A stretch of DNA of 64,000 nt from positions 615,223-679,222 of the forward strand of contig BDDD01000081.1 in assembly GCA_001972305.1 (NCBI GenBank), given 5' to 3'. Source of the stretch: Cephalotus follicularis (Eukaryota > Streptophyta > Magnoliopsida > Oxalidales > Cephalotaceae). The notes beneath the pieces were generated by a model that saw only the letters and a program-made list of their open reading frames with translations, was not told where the DNA came from and did no database searches. Made by a program: the position numbers and the translations under genes. This document shows positions 1 to 11,255 of this stretch, one piece after another; position 1 is the stretch's first letter, and each line of letters begins with the position of its first letter.

Positions 1-189
1 CACTACGTTACATTACACTACGTTACACTACACTACCATTAATTGGACTAGTGCTGGGATCTCGGGTCCTTACGAGGTCTGACAATGTTACCCTTAGTCT
101 GCTTTCATTACACTACACTACACTCATTTAACTCACCACAGTATTCATTTTACACTAGTTACCCGAGGACACCTAAAGTCGGGCGCAAT

Positions 190-905
190 GGATTCACATG
201 CTCGGGCGCACGCTATAGGGAGCTCAATGCATAGCCTTACACGGGTGCCTAGTTACACATGCAGTCGTGCTTATGACAGAGAGCTCGGTTACATTGTTGG
301 AACGATCTCAGCATGCTAGGGATGCATGCAGAGGACCGTGGTCGGGTGCCTTCTGTGGAGAGCTCATCATGCTAAGTACGCATGCAGAGGAGAGCTCAGC
401 GTATTGCATGGCACGCTCGGATGCATGCCATGGAGCTCGGCACTTTCAATAGAGAGCTCAGTGCACGACACATCATATGCATGCTGAGGGAGAGCTCAGT
501 CCTTGGCCTTAGAGAGTTCAGCACTATGCATGTTCGGGCACCTTGTCTTGGGGAGCTCGGCATTTGGCCATGCTCGGGCGCCTTGCTTTGGGGAGCTCGA
601 CACTTAGCCATGCATATTGGATAGTGCTCGGCATCGTTTGGCACCACGCATGCTCGAGCACGACATGTATACACTATGGAGAGATCGGCAACTTACGTTG
701 CATGCTCAATACCTCAGACGAATGCTTGGGGAGAGCTCTATATTTTCATGCATGGGTGCTTGGCTTGCATGCTACGGATGCATGCATAGCATATAGTAAC
801 ATCCTTGGCTCCTGGCATGTTTGGAACGCATGCTTGGAGAGCTCATGCACACATGGTATGCTCGGTGCATAGCGCAGTAGGCTCAGATGCTTTGGAGAGC
901 TTGCG
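190..905. repeat. GAGCTC / GCATGC-rich degenerate array in A 3' LTR
   Basis: Imperfect repeats of roughly 40-60 bp alternate GGAGAGCTCGGCAC-type and CATGCATGCTCGGGCGCC-type blocks. Both carry a 6-bp palindrome (GAGCTC, GCATGC). Period and order vary, so this is a degenerate array rather than a clean satellite. Confidence 0.75.
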
Positions 906-1405
906 CAGGACGCTCACCCTGAAGTTCGGATGCGTAATGCACACTGGCGTACCACACACTACCATCATTACTAAGTATGCAGGTTTTCATTTATCCCAAT
1001 ACCCATTAATTCCATAGGAGCAAAGGCACATTTCAATCATTTTGCCTTTCAATCATTTCCTAACTCTAGACTGAGCAATCACAATAACACATCATTCAAA
1101 CAATACACATAAAAAGTGAGAGCACTAAGTAGGAAGTAGATCCTACCTTGAATCCGATGAGGTTGCTGTACAAATTCCTTTGCTCAGCTCAACTTCTTCA
1201 ATTGCTCCTTGCCTTTACACTAGACTCCATCCTCCACTGATTCTTCTTCCTATGCTCACTGGACCATTCTTTTCTTGTCTCTTCCAAGGTTGGAGGTGAG
1301 GGGGATTTACTGAGAGTGAAAATAAGGAGACAAGAAGTCTCCAGATAATTTCCCCCTTCCTTGTCTCTTTCTTAGTAGCAGCCGTCCCCACTCACCCCGC
1401 CTCCC

Positions 1406-1413
1406 TTTTTATA
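1406..1413 (-). promoter_or_regulatory. TATA-like box, A 3' LTR
   Basis: TATAAAAA on the minus strand, after GC-rich sequence. The same octamer is at the matching place of the other LTR. No transcription start can be proven from sequence. Confidence 0.5.
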
Positions 1414-1587
1414 ACCACAAAGGAAGGTTCTAGAATTTTTGAGACATTCCCAACAAAATCCTTCCTATTGTGGGCTGCCCAATTTCGGCCCAAAGCTTCT
1501 TTCCTTCACTCTCCACAATTCATCCCAATAGAAAAAAAAATAACCCTTCCTAAGTCCAATTACTATTATAAATTCCAGGATGTTACA

Positions 1588-1603
1588 ATCCTCCCCCCTT
1601 AAA
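1588..1603 (-). other. Polypurine tract of element A
   Basis: On minus the sequence TTAAGGGGGGAGGAT directly precedes the LTR start TGTAACATCC. This fixes 1587/1588 as the inner boundary of the 3' LTR and fixes the minus orientation. Confidence 0.85.
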
Positions 1604-2984
1604 GGAATCTCATCCCAAGATTCTAGGGTCAAAATAGGTGAGGATATGCCATTTTCATATCATCTTCCCTCTCCTATGTAGCTTCCTCAATTTCATGACA
1701 TTGCCACAATTCTTTTACCAATGGGATATCCTTGTTCCTCAATCGTTTAACCCGTTAGTCAAGGATTTGGACAGGAATTTTAGCATAGCTCATGTCCGGT
1801 TCTAACTGTAATGATTCCCACAGAAGCACATGAGAAAGGTTGGGCTAGTATTTCTTTAACATTGAAACATGAAAGACATCATGCGCATTCGATAAACTGG
1901 GAGGCAAGGCAAGTCAGTAGGCCACCATACCTACTCTTTCAAGGATCCCAAAAGGCCCAATGAAGCGATGAGACAACTTCCCTTTCTTGCCGAACCTCTA
2001 ATACCTTTGAAAGGAGAGACTTTAAAAAAAACATGGTCTCCCACTGCAAATTCCAGTTCCCTTCTGCGGTGATCCACATAGCTTTTTTGTCTACTTTGTG
2101 CCATTAATAGTCTTTCTCTGATCATTTTAACTTTTTCTGTTGTCTCCTGTATCAACTCTGGTCCCAATAGCTTTTGTTCACCGGCTTCAAACCAACAGAC
2201 TGGGGTCCTCCACTTCCGTCCATATAAGGCTTCAAATGATGCACTGTTAATACTGGCATGATGACTGTTATTATATGAAAACTCTATTAACAGCAGATGG
2301 TCATCCCAACTGCCATCCCAATCCATTACACACGCTCTAAGCATGTCTTATAGAGTTTGAATAGTCCTCTCAGACTGGCCATCAGTTTGGGGATGAAAAG
2401 CAGTGCTAAAGTGGAGTTGGTTACCAAAAGGTGCTTGCAATTTCTTCCAGAATCGGGAAGTGAAATGAGGGTCTCTGTCAGAAATCACACTAATCGGTAC
2501 CCTATGAAGTCTGAAAATTTTTGTGATGTACAATGTGGCTAATCGTTCAATGGAGTAGGTGGTTTTGATCTCAAGTAAATGAGAAGATTTAGAAAAGCGA
2601 TCAAAAATCACCCATAGCATCATGGTTAGACCTTGTCCTGGGTAACTCAGTCACAAAATCCATGGTGATGTGGTCCCATTTCCATTGTGCCACAGGCAAG
2701 GGTTGGAGTAACCTTGCTGCTTTTGATGTTCTGCTTTAATTTAATGACATGTCAGACAGGAAGCGACATATTCAGCAATTTCCCTTTTCATTCAATTCCA
2801 CCAATAGCTAAGCTTTAGATCTCGATACATCTTTGTAATCCTCGGATGCACCAAGAATATGGAGTGGTGAGCTTGAGATAACAGCTCATCCTTCAATTCT
2901 TTATCATCGAGAACACAAATTCTATTTCGATATCCTATCAATCTGTCACCTTGCATTGAGAAGTCAGACTTCAATCAACCTTAA
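1600..2984 (-). pseudogene. pol: Element A integrase remnant (zinc, core and C-terminal domains)
   Basis: Inserts the cDNA into chromosomes. On minus: an H2C2-type zinc region at 2650-2974 (AHHSIFLVHPRITKMYRDL, then SCLTC followed by a stop); catalytic core at 2348-2623 with the first Asp in WVIFDRFSK, the second in VISDRDPHF and the Glu in DGQSERTIQ, all retained; the C-terminal part at 1931-2344 with NNSHHASINSASFEALYGRKW and FAVGDHVFFKVSPFKG. The tail from 1930 to 1600 reads, with breaks, the LRNKDIPLVKELW and AYPHLF blocks that end Tekay-type chromovirus integrases. A stop after TIQTL, a frameshift near 1990 and others inactivate it. The reading ends at the polypurine tract. Confidence 0.87.
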
Positions 2985-3589
2985 TCATTCATTGCAGCCT
3001 TAAGCAACATTCATCCGTACCTTGTGCTTCTCGGATTCTTTCCAACAACATTGGACGTACCTGTATATGGGAAACCTTTAGGCACGCTAACTGGAGACTT
3101 AACGTGTCTGCCACAACATTAGCTTTGCGTGGATGGCATTGGATTTCACAGTTGTAATCATTAAGCAATTCCATCCATTTTCTTTGTCTCGTGTTCAAAT
3201 CCTTCTGAGAAAACAGGTACTTCAAGCTTTTGTGATCAGTATACACCTCAAACTTTGTACCATAAAGATAGTGCCTCCATTTTTGCAGAGCAAAAATTAT
3301 TGCAGTCAACTTTAGGTCATGAGTTGGATAATTCTCTTAATGTGGCTTCAGTTTTCTTGAGGCGTAAGCAATCACTTTTCCATTTTGCATCAAAACACAA
3401 CCCAACCACTGCCTGATGCATCACTGTATATCATGAAACCTTCACCACCTTCTGGTAAGGCCAAGATTGGCGTAGAAGTCCATCGATGCTTCAGCTCCTG
3501 AAAGCTTCGTTCACACTGTTCATTCCACTCAAACACTATATTCTTCTATGTCAATCGGGTTAGAGGTGTAGCTATGCATGAGAATCCTT
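2985..3589 (-). pseudogene. pol: Element A RNase H remnant
   Basis: Degrades the RNA of the RNA/DNA hybrid. The start motif ALPEGGEGFMIYSDASGSG lies near 3440 on minus, followed by a stop. The ORF 2989-3309 covers [15 protein letters not shown], the [13 protein letters not shown] segment with the conserved Asp, and [10 protein letters not shown] (normally VADALS). Two or more frame breaks separate the halves. It is contiguous with RT upstream and integrase downstream. Confidence 0.85.
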
Positions 3590-4468
3590 CAACAAAACAA
3601 CGTTAGTATCCTACAAAGCCTAAGAATCTCCAAACCTCTGTCACATTCGTTGGCTGCTTCCAGTCCTTAACCGCTTTGATCTTGGAAGGATCCACCGATA
3701 ATCCGGCACTGGATATAATATGACCAAGAAAAGCTACCTATGACAACCAGAATTCGCATTCGCTGAACTTTGCATATAATCGGTGATCTCTGAGAGTTTG
3801 CAATGCCAAGTGCAGATGTTCCCCATGCTCTTCCACTGTCTTTGAGTACACAAGGATATCATCAATGAAAACTACAATAAAATGATCAAGATATGGACTG
3901 AATATTCGATTCATTAAACTCATAAATGTTGGAGGGGAATTAGTCACCCCAAACGGCATTACCACAAATTCATAATGTCCATATCGTGATCTAAAAGCTG
4001 TCTTTGTAATATCTTCCTTTCTGACTCTGAGATGATAATATTCGGACCTTAGATCTAGCTTAGAGAACACCGTTAATCCCCTGAATTGGTCAAACAAGTC
4101 ATCAATGTGCGGCAACGGATATTTATTCTTGATGGTTACCTTATTAAGCTACCAGTAATCGATGCACGTTCGTAACGATCCATCCTCCTTTTTGACAAAT
4201 AAGACTGGTGCTCTCCAGGGGGATATGCTCGGTTTGATAAAACCTTTATCGAGTAACTCCTGCAATTGCACCTTCAGTTCCTTTAATTCAGTGGGAGCCA
4301 TTCGATAAGGAGCTCTCTATATAAGTGCTATCCCTGGCAGAAGATCTATAGAAAACTCTACATCTCTCATAGGAGGTAAGGATGTAAATTCCTCCGGAAA
4401 TACATCCACGCATTCACAAACAACTGGAACATCTTCCATTCTTGGTACCCATCTTCTGCCATCAATGA
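3590..4468 (-). pseudogene. pol: Element A reverse transcriptase remnant
   Basis: RNA-dependent DNA polymerase of a Ty3/gypsy element. From 4468 downwards on minus there is a typical linker ([19 protein letters not shown]), then [15 protein letters not shown], broken by a stop where the family has Arg. The core at 3738-4115 has [13 protein letters not shown], the [13 protein letters not shown] motif and the catalytic FIDDILVYS box (IDD in place of the commoner VDD is usual in gypsy elements). A second stop falls near 3740, and WRFLGFVGY in the thumb is followed by another stop. Element B separates it from its protease. Confidence 0.88.
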
Positions 4469-5589
4469 CGTGTTATAACAACCATAATTTTGAGGAGAAA
4501 TAATATTCTTTTGTTGAGTATGATGCTGGTTGTAAAGAGATAACGATATGATGTATTCTGTTTGTTATAAAGAGGTTATGTGTTTCCTCATGTTTTGTTG
4601 ATATGATAAGTGTAAATGGGTTTTGTCGTCGAGCCTGGCCAAGGATGGGTAGATCAGAGGATCTCCTAGGCAGAGGTCAGACCTTGTTAACGGGTATTTG
4701 TTCCTTGTCGTCGGACTTAGGTCCGAGGAGAACGTGGTACATCGTCGGACTTTAGTCAGAGGAGAGGCGTAGTTGGTTGGCACTATGTTTCTGCCAAGGT
4801 GAGTTCCTTAGACTCAATTGTGGTAAGGCATTGTTAATTCGAGGATGGATTGGTCCAAGGAGGGTTGCGTGGTTTGGTCAGAGGACTAGAAAGTTTTGAA
4901 ATAATACTTTGATGAAAGAAATTGATGCTTATAGTCCATGGACTAGTTTTATCTTGTCCTTTGATGAATGTTTGGTGTCATGAGTTTTGTGTTTTCAGCT
5001 ATGATCGAGGACCTAGGGAGTCCTCAGATAGAAAATCCGAGCAGGGAAAGGGCTGATAGTTAAGAGTATGAGGTTTTATCCATGGAGGCCGGTAGTCCTC
5101 GAATTTTAGTCAGAGGAGATAAGAGTGAGAGGTCTGAGGACTAGCTTCATGAGCTGACGTGATAATAGTTTTATGTTTACAGTTATATCCGTGGAGCTAG
5201 GGTGTCCTCGGATAGTTAGCTGTTTGATGATGAGATATCTTAGTCCAAGGTGAGGAGGAGTCTGAGGATGGCTATAAGTTAGGCGTGTGAGGTTCAATGT
5301 TGAGTCCTCTGATTCATAGTCAGAGGAGAATAAAGAGTGAAGTCTATGGCCAATCTCAAGGTTTCATGCGGCTGAATATAATAATGTTTTCTAGCGCTAC
5401 AGTGTTTTACGTGTTAGTTAAGCTGTGCCTTTTAATGCTCATCGAGTGTATGTTAAGAAGCGCTCTTTAAGGAAGAGCAAAGGAGAAATGCCCGTGGAGG
5501 AGCTGTGTCCTCGGGCGTTATGTGGACCTTGAAGTTTAAGTGGTTCACGTTGGGAACACGTGGGTGTTCTTCCCGGGTGTTTTAAGTGG

Positions 5590-6110
5590 TGCAAGTGAGG
5601 TAAACACTGGAAAAATATGCAGAAAAGTCTTTTTGGCATCAACACCCACATTATATACGTGAACGTACTGGGCTTGAGCACATGTTTTGGGCTTTTCAAG
5701 ATGATTCTCATCAATGTGATGTTGATTCTCGTCGACGTGCTATGGATCGCCCTACAACGTCTACGCCTTGAGGAATACGTCAACATCAAAAGGTGCAATT
5801 TTGGACCGTAAATTTGGACATTAACGTGAAGCCTTTATAGCGTCAACATCAAACCGGAAGGCGTCAACGTCATATGTAAACGTCAACGCGAATGAGTGCA
5901 CATTTCGAACAATAGAATTGGACGTTAACGCATAAAGAGAATATCGACGCTCACAAATGTCATCCGCGTCAATGCCATGAATACACGTCAACGCGAATAA
6001 AGAAAGAATAAAAAAAGGCTTAAGATGTTAACGCGAATAACCATTGAAGTTAACGCACAAGGATGTAGACGTCAACACCATTCGTAAGCGTCGACGCCCA
6101 AACCAGCAGA
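5590..6110. repeat. CGTCAACG / CGTTAACG / CGTCGACG cluster, B 5' LTR
   Basis: About fifteen imperfect copies of a core CGT[CT][AG]ACG, including GTCGACG at about 5729 and 6087 and GTTAACGC at several places. It ends about 260 bp before the TATA box at 6367. Confidence 0.7.
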
Positions 6111-6366
6111 TCAGTTGCCGATTCTAGCTTTTTGCCTCTTTGTGAAGTAATTATCTTGATTGAGGGACACATGTCCAGGAAGGGAGTGACGATTTAAGAT
6201 ATTTTGATGGAATGGGACATGTGTCATCATTTTTTAGGTGGATTATTTAAGTACATGAGCAACTAAGGAGATGACTCACATGGGTGATGTCATCACAAGG
6301 CAAGGTGGCAAGTTTTTGGTGGAGGAAGTATGGTGACTCATGGAGGAGGGGGCTGGCTCTAGCCAC

Positions 6367-6374
6367 TATATAAA
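6367..6374 (+). promoter_or_regulatory. TATA box, B 5' LTR
   Basis: TATATAAA followed by ACCCC and then an AGGAGAGAAGGAG purine leader. The same box is conserved in the other LTR. Likely start of the U3/R promoter. Confidence 0.6.
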
Positions 6375-7843
6375 CCCCTAGAGAGCATGATATTAGTCAC
6401 ATTGGCTGAGTTGATGCAATAGGAGAGAAGGAGATTTATTAAAGTAAGTGTTCCTACTCATTTTTCTAAAGTACCCAATGCTTTGTTTTCATATGATATT
6501 TTATAGTAGATTCTTTTAATCATATCTTATTCGTTTCCTGATCAAAATTCAAATGGTTGAATTTTTTGGAAACCTTAAGATGCCCTCTAAAACTGTTATG
6601 TTTGGTATGCTTTGAAATTCTGCCAAATTCCTGATGAAATTCTGAGTTTAAAATTACTGCTCATGTACTATTTTCATATGGAATCTACAACTTTTAAAAT
6701 TCATTGTAGCTTCGTTTCTCAACCAAAATTTATGAACTTTATCTTTCTGAATTCGTTGTGATGTCTACTTCAACTTTTATGTTTTATGTTCTCTCTGAAA
6801 ATGAATATTCCTATATGTAAATTAAGTTTTACAAATGTTGTATGAATATGTTTTTATTAATACCTTGAGCTGATCACTCAAAGTATTAAGAAATGATTTT
6901 ACGAAATGAGAAAAGGTAACGAACTGAGATGAACAACTCTTGGATTGCAATACAAGGATGATTAATACAAGTAGGAATAACGTTATGAGCGGAGAGTGCT
7001 CACGGACATGCATGTGATGTAAGGATAGTAATCGAGGAGTGCACAAGGCCCCGATGAGGAATGGTTCAATTGGGTCCTTTATGTTTTATGACCCCTCAGT
7101 TATTTATGAAATATTATGATTCATGAGATATGATCAGAAAAGAAAATGAATGTGAAATGTGCTGGTTTGTATACCAAAAAAGGATTTTAATGATGTTTTG
7201 TTTTCAAGTATGGCTATGCTATATGTCAGAAAAATGTGTGATTTTGAAACGTTTTGATAAAGATTATCAAAAAATGGATTTCGATAACGTTTTATGACTA
7301 TGATTCTTACTGGGCTATTTGAGCTCATTCCTTTCAATGCTTTTGTTTTCAAATGAATTTCCAGGAAATGGTGGAGCGTGAAATGTCGAGCTTCAGAGGA
7401 AGTTCATAAAAGAAGTTATGGAAGGGAAGTATATTATGCACTGGATGTTTTATGATGAAACTATTTTTCCGTTGTGTATGTTACGGTTTGATGATATAAG
7501 TATTTCTGTTGTGTAATGTAATAAGACAAGTTATGTAAAGGTATTAGAAAGGATTGTTATGATGGTAATATGATGCTTTGAAGTTTAATGTTGAAAGTTG
7601 TAAGCCCAAATTGAGATTATGAGAAGTTAATTAAATATATTACTTTCAATTAAGAGTATGATGATTTTAAAGTTTATTGTTCAAAGTTGTAAGTATATTT
7701 TGAAATTTTGAGGATATCGGAATACGATAGAAGCAATATTGTTAAAAAGATTAATGGTTAAAGGTTACACCCCACGTAACGCACCGGATCCTCGAGGCTC
7801 GCTTTGAGCTTCAAGCGAACTCGGATCGAGGGCGTTACAAGCA

Positions 7844-7856
7844 TGGTATCATAGAA
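7844..7856 (+). other. Degenerate primer binding site of element B
   Basis: TGGTATCATAGAA lies four bases after the 5' LTR end; the first eight bases match the initiator Met-tRNA site TGGTATCAGAGC. Confidence 0.7.
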
Positions 7857-8153
7857 TTGATATTGCTATATTTTGAGGTATATTTGGGGAGTTTCTTGAA
7901 TAATTAGTCGAGGAGTTAGAGAAAACGTGTTGATGATGATAAAGCGTATTCGGGAGGAGATATCCGATGTCGATGAGTTTAGTGACGAAGATTAGAATGA
8001 CAATGAAGAAGCTTTATGTAAGAAATGTATAGTGGATCTAAGATATGTGCAAAAAAGTGTAAAGGTTAGCTTCCTTGTAAAGAATTGAGTATTAGAATTG
8101 TTTTGCCTAACATGAATAAGATTGTTTAAGGCCAACTCGTAAGTTGTAACAAG

Positions 8154-8894
8154 ATGGCTGACGCAAGAAGAGGTCGTGGTCAAAGAAGGGACGGGAATGT
8201 ACAAGATGATGGAGAAGATAATTCTCTAAACGCGATGTTGAATCGATTGTCTCGAGTTATTACGGATAACGACGGTAATAACCATCAAGCACTTTGCAAG
8301 CAAGGCCAACTCTAGAGTCGTTCGCGAGGCAAGATCGGAAGGCATTTTCGGGAATGGTTGATCTTAGGGAAATGGAAGCATGGATCCAAGGGATTGAAAA
8401 GATCTTTTGAGCCTTGAATTGCACGGATTGTCAGATAGTAAAGTTTCTGATCTATAAACTAGAAGGAGAAGTAGATTGATGGTGGAGCTTGGTCGAGAGG
8501 ATACAGACACATCGAGAGTTAGGAGCAATGACGTGAGAAGTGTTTAAGGAAATATTTATGGACAAATATATTCCGCAAACGATAAAGGACAAAATGGGAA
8601 AAGGATTTCCTCCGTTTGGAGCAAGGTGAGTCTAAAACCGAAGCTCTATACGAGGCGAATCTTGCGAGGTTGTTTCGATACGCGGCTCACATGGTGTCAA
8701 CGGAGCAAAGAAGAGAGATTAGGTTTTGCAAGGGTTTGAAACCCAAAGTTCAAAGATTGTTGATAGCAAGGAATCCGCGAACCTATGGAGCGACGTTGAA
8801 GGGTACGATAACCAGAAGTACCAGTAAAAGTGAATGGACCAAGGACAAAGAAAGAGAAAGGTATACGAATCCTCTAGCAGCCCAAAGTATATAA
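8154..8894 (+). pseudogene. gag: Element B gag remnant
   Basis: A Met codon at 8154 opens a short frame (MADARRGRGQRRDGNVQDD, then NAMLNRLSRVI) that stops near 8315. The gag core continues with breaks: MEAWIQGIEKIF, then a stop; LIYKLEGEVD, then a stop; EVFKEIFMDKYIPQ. The 8616-8894 frame then gives ALYEANLARLFRYAAHMVS and RFCKGLKPKVQRLL, which match the second half of a Ty3/gypsy gag. There is no zinc knuckle; the sequence passes into integrase tail. At least four lesions are visible, so no Gag could be made. Confidence 0.78.
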
Positions 8895-9312
8895 GAGAAT
8901 TATCCGGATAAGAGACAAAGGGAGTTACAATTCGAAGTGGGAGATCATGTTTTCTTAAAGGTATCACTTTGGGAAGAAGTAAAGAGATTTGGCGAGAAAG
9001 GAAAACTTAGTGAGCGATACATTGGCCCATTGGAATTTCGGAAAGAATTGGAGAGGTTGTGTATAGACTTGCATTGCCAACCCATCTCATATTCTAAGAG
9101 CTGAAGCGATACAAGTGCATAAAGACTTATCATACAACGAGCAACCAATGGAAATCTTGGATCATAAAGAACAAGTTTTGAGGACCAAGACAATTACGTT
9201 AGTAAAAGTTTTGTGGAGAAATCATGGAATCGAAGAAGCTACTCGGGGAAGAGAGGAAACAATGAGACAAGAATACCCTCATCTTTTAAGTCTGCTATGT
9301 ATCAAAATTTGA
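8895..9312 (+). pseudogene. pol: Element B integrase C-terminal remnant fused after gag
   Basis: Starting just after the gag remnant, the reading PDKRQRELQFEVGDHVFLKV, then KGKLSERYIGPLEF matches the integrase C-terminal (GPF-type) domain. Later segments give DNYVSKSFVEKSWN in shifted frame, the counterpart of the VKVLWRNH block of chromovirus tails. All domains between gag and this point are absent. The deletion junction is near 8895-8915. The remnant ends at the polypurine tract, so the 3' end of the original element is intact. Confidence 0.75.
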
Positions 9313-9327
9313 GGACAAAATTTTTGT

Positions 9328-9340
9328 AAGGAGGGAAGAT
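9328..9340 (+). other. Polypurine tract of element B
   Basis: AAGGAGGGAAGAT directly before the 3' LTR start. Confidence 0.85.
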
Positions 9341-10494
9341 TGTAACGACCAGAATTTTGATGAGAAACAATATTGTTTTGTTGAGTATGATGCTGGTTGT
9401 AAAGAGATAACGATATGATGTATTAGGTTTGTTATGAAGAGGTTATGTGTTTTCTCATGTTTTGTTGATATGATAAGTGCAAATGGGTTTTGCTGTGGAG
9501 GATTGCTGAGGATGGGCAGATCAGAGGATCTCCTAGGCGGAGGTCAGACCTTGTTAATGGGTATTTGTTCCTTGTCGTCGGACTTAGGTCTGAGGAGAAC
9601 GTGGGGCGTCATCGGACTTTAGTCCGAGGAGAGATGTGTAGTTGGTTGGCATTATGTTTGTACCTATGTGAGTTCCTCAGACTCAATTGTGGTTAGGCCT
9701 TGGTAATTCGAGGATGGATTGGTCCAAGGAGGGTTGCGTGGTTTGGTCAGAGGACTAGAGAGTTTTGAAATAATACTTTGATGAAAGAAATAGATTCTTC
9801 TAGTTAGTGGACACGTTTTATCTTATCCTTTGATGAATGTTTGGTGTCATGAGTTTTGTGTTTTCAACTATGACTGAGGAGCTAGGGAGTCCTCAGAGAG
9901 CAAAGCTGAGCAGGGCAAGGGCTGATAGTTAAGCGTATGAGGTTTTACCCGAGGAGGAAGGTAGTCCTCAGATTTTAGTCAGAGGAGATAAGAGTGAGAG
10001 GTCTGAGGACTAGCTTCATGATGTGACGTGTTAATAGTTTTATGTTTTAAGTTTTATGTTTACATTTATATCCTTGGAGCTAGGGCGTCCTTGGATAGTT
10101 AGCTGTTTGATGATGAGATATCTTAGTCCGAGCTGAGGAGGAGTCCGAGGATGGCTAAGAAGTTAGGCGTGTGAGGTTCAATGTTGAGTCCTCGGATGTG
10201 TAGTCAAAGGAGAATAAAGAGTGAAGTCTGTGGCTGATCTCAAGGTTTCATGCTGCTGAATATAATAATGTTTTCTATAGCTACAGTGTTTTATGTGTTA
10301 GTTAAGTTGTGCCTTTTAATGCTCAGCAAGTGTATGTTAAGAAGCGGTCTTTAAGGAAAAGCAGAGGAGAAATGCCCATGGAGGAACTGTGTCCTCGGCG
10401 TTATGCGGACCTTGGAGTTTAAGTGGTTCACGTGGGGAACACGTGGGTGTTCTTCCTGGGTGTTTTAAGTGGTGCAAGTGAGGTCAACACAGGC

Positions 10495-10985
10495 AAAATA
10501 TGCAGAACAGTGTTTTTCGCGTCAACGCCCACATTATATAAGTCAACGTACTGGGCTTGAGCACATTTTTTGGGCTTTGTAAGATGATTCTCGTCAACGT
10601 GATGTTGATTCTCGTCGACGTGCTGGGGATTGCACTACCCCATCAATGCCTTGAGGAGTATGTCAACGTCAAAAGGTGCAATTCTGGACAGTAGATTTGG
10701 ACGTTAACGTGAACCCTTTTTAGTGTCAACATCAAACCGGAATCATCAACGTCATATGTAGACATCGACGTGAATGAGCGGACATTTTAGACAATAGAAT
10801 TGGACGTTAACGCATAAAGAGAATATCGATGCTCACAAATGTCATCCACGTCAATGCCATGAATACGCGTCAACACGAATAAAGCAAGAATCAGACAAGA
10901 GCTGAAGATGTTAATGCGAAGAACCATTGAAGTTAACGCACAAGGACATAGATGTCAACGCCATTCCTAAGCGTCGATGCCCAAA
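10495..10985. repeat. CGTCAACG / CGTTAACG / CGTCGACG cluster, B 3' LTR
   Basis: Second copy of the cluster, with several CpG-to-TpG/CpA changes relative to the left copy. It lies upstream of the TATA box at 11248. Confidence 0.7.
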
Positions 10986-11247
10986 CCAGCAGACCAGTTG
11001 TCGATTCTAGCTTTTTGTCTCTTTGTGAAGTAATTAACTTGATTCAGGGACACATGCCAGCAAGGGAATGAGGATTTAAGATATTTTGATGGAAAGGGAC
11101 ATGTGTCATCATTTTGTAGGTGGATTATTTAAGCTCATGGGCAACAAAGGAGATGACTCACATGTGTGATGTCATCACAAGGCAAGGTGGCAATTTTTTG
11201 GTGGAGGAAGCATGGTGACTCATGGAGGAGGGGGCGGCTCTAGCCAC

Positions 11248-11255
11248 TATATAAA
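11248..11255 (+). promoter_or_regulatory. TATA box, B 3' LTR
   Basis: TATATAAA followed by ACCCC, at the same relative place as 6367-6374. Confidence 0.6.

Larger units (their letters stand above)
1..1587 (-). repeat. Element A 3' LTR (truncated by window start)
   Basis: Aligns with the 5' LTR of the same element from about 15670 to 17256, so about 900 bp are missing outside the window. The internal end reads TGTAACATCC on the minus strand, and a polypurine tract abuts it. It holds the same GAGCTC/GCATGC-rich array and the same TATA-like box as the other copy. No coding sequence is supported here; the small ORFs at 267-1017 are chance readings through the array. Confidence 0.9.
4474..7839 (+). 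repeat. Element B 5' LTR, 3366 bp
   Basis: Matches 9341-12719 over its whole length. Its first bases are TATAAC where the other copy has TGTAAC, a G-to-A change of the terminal TG. It ends GGGCGTTACA at 7839. Contents in order: short repeats of GTCGGACTTAGTCCGAGGAG type (about 4620-5340, GC-rich, palindromic), the CGTCAACG/CGTTAACG cluster (5590-6110), a TATA box at 6367, then AT-rich sequence. The ORF-like readings here are not conserved between the two copies. Confidence 0.9.
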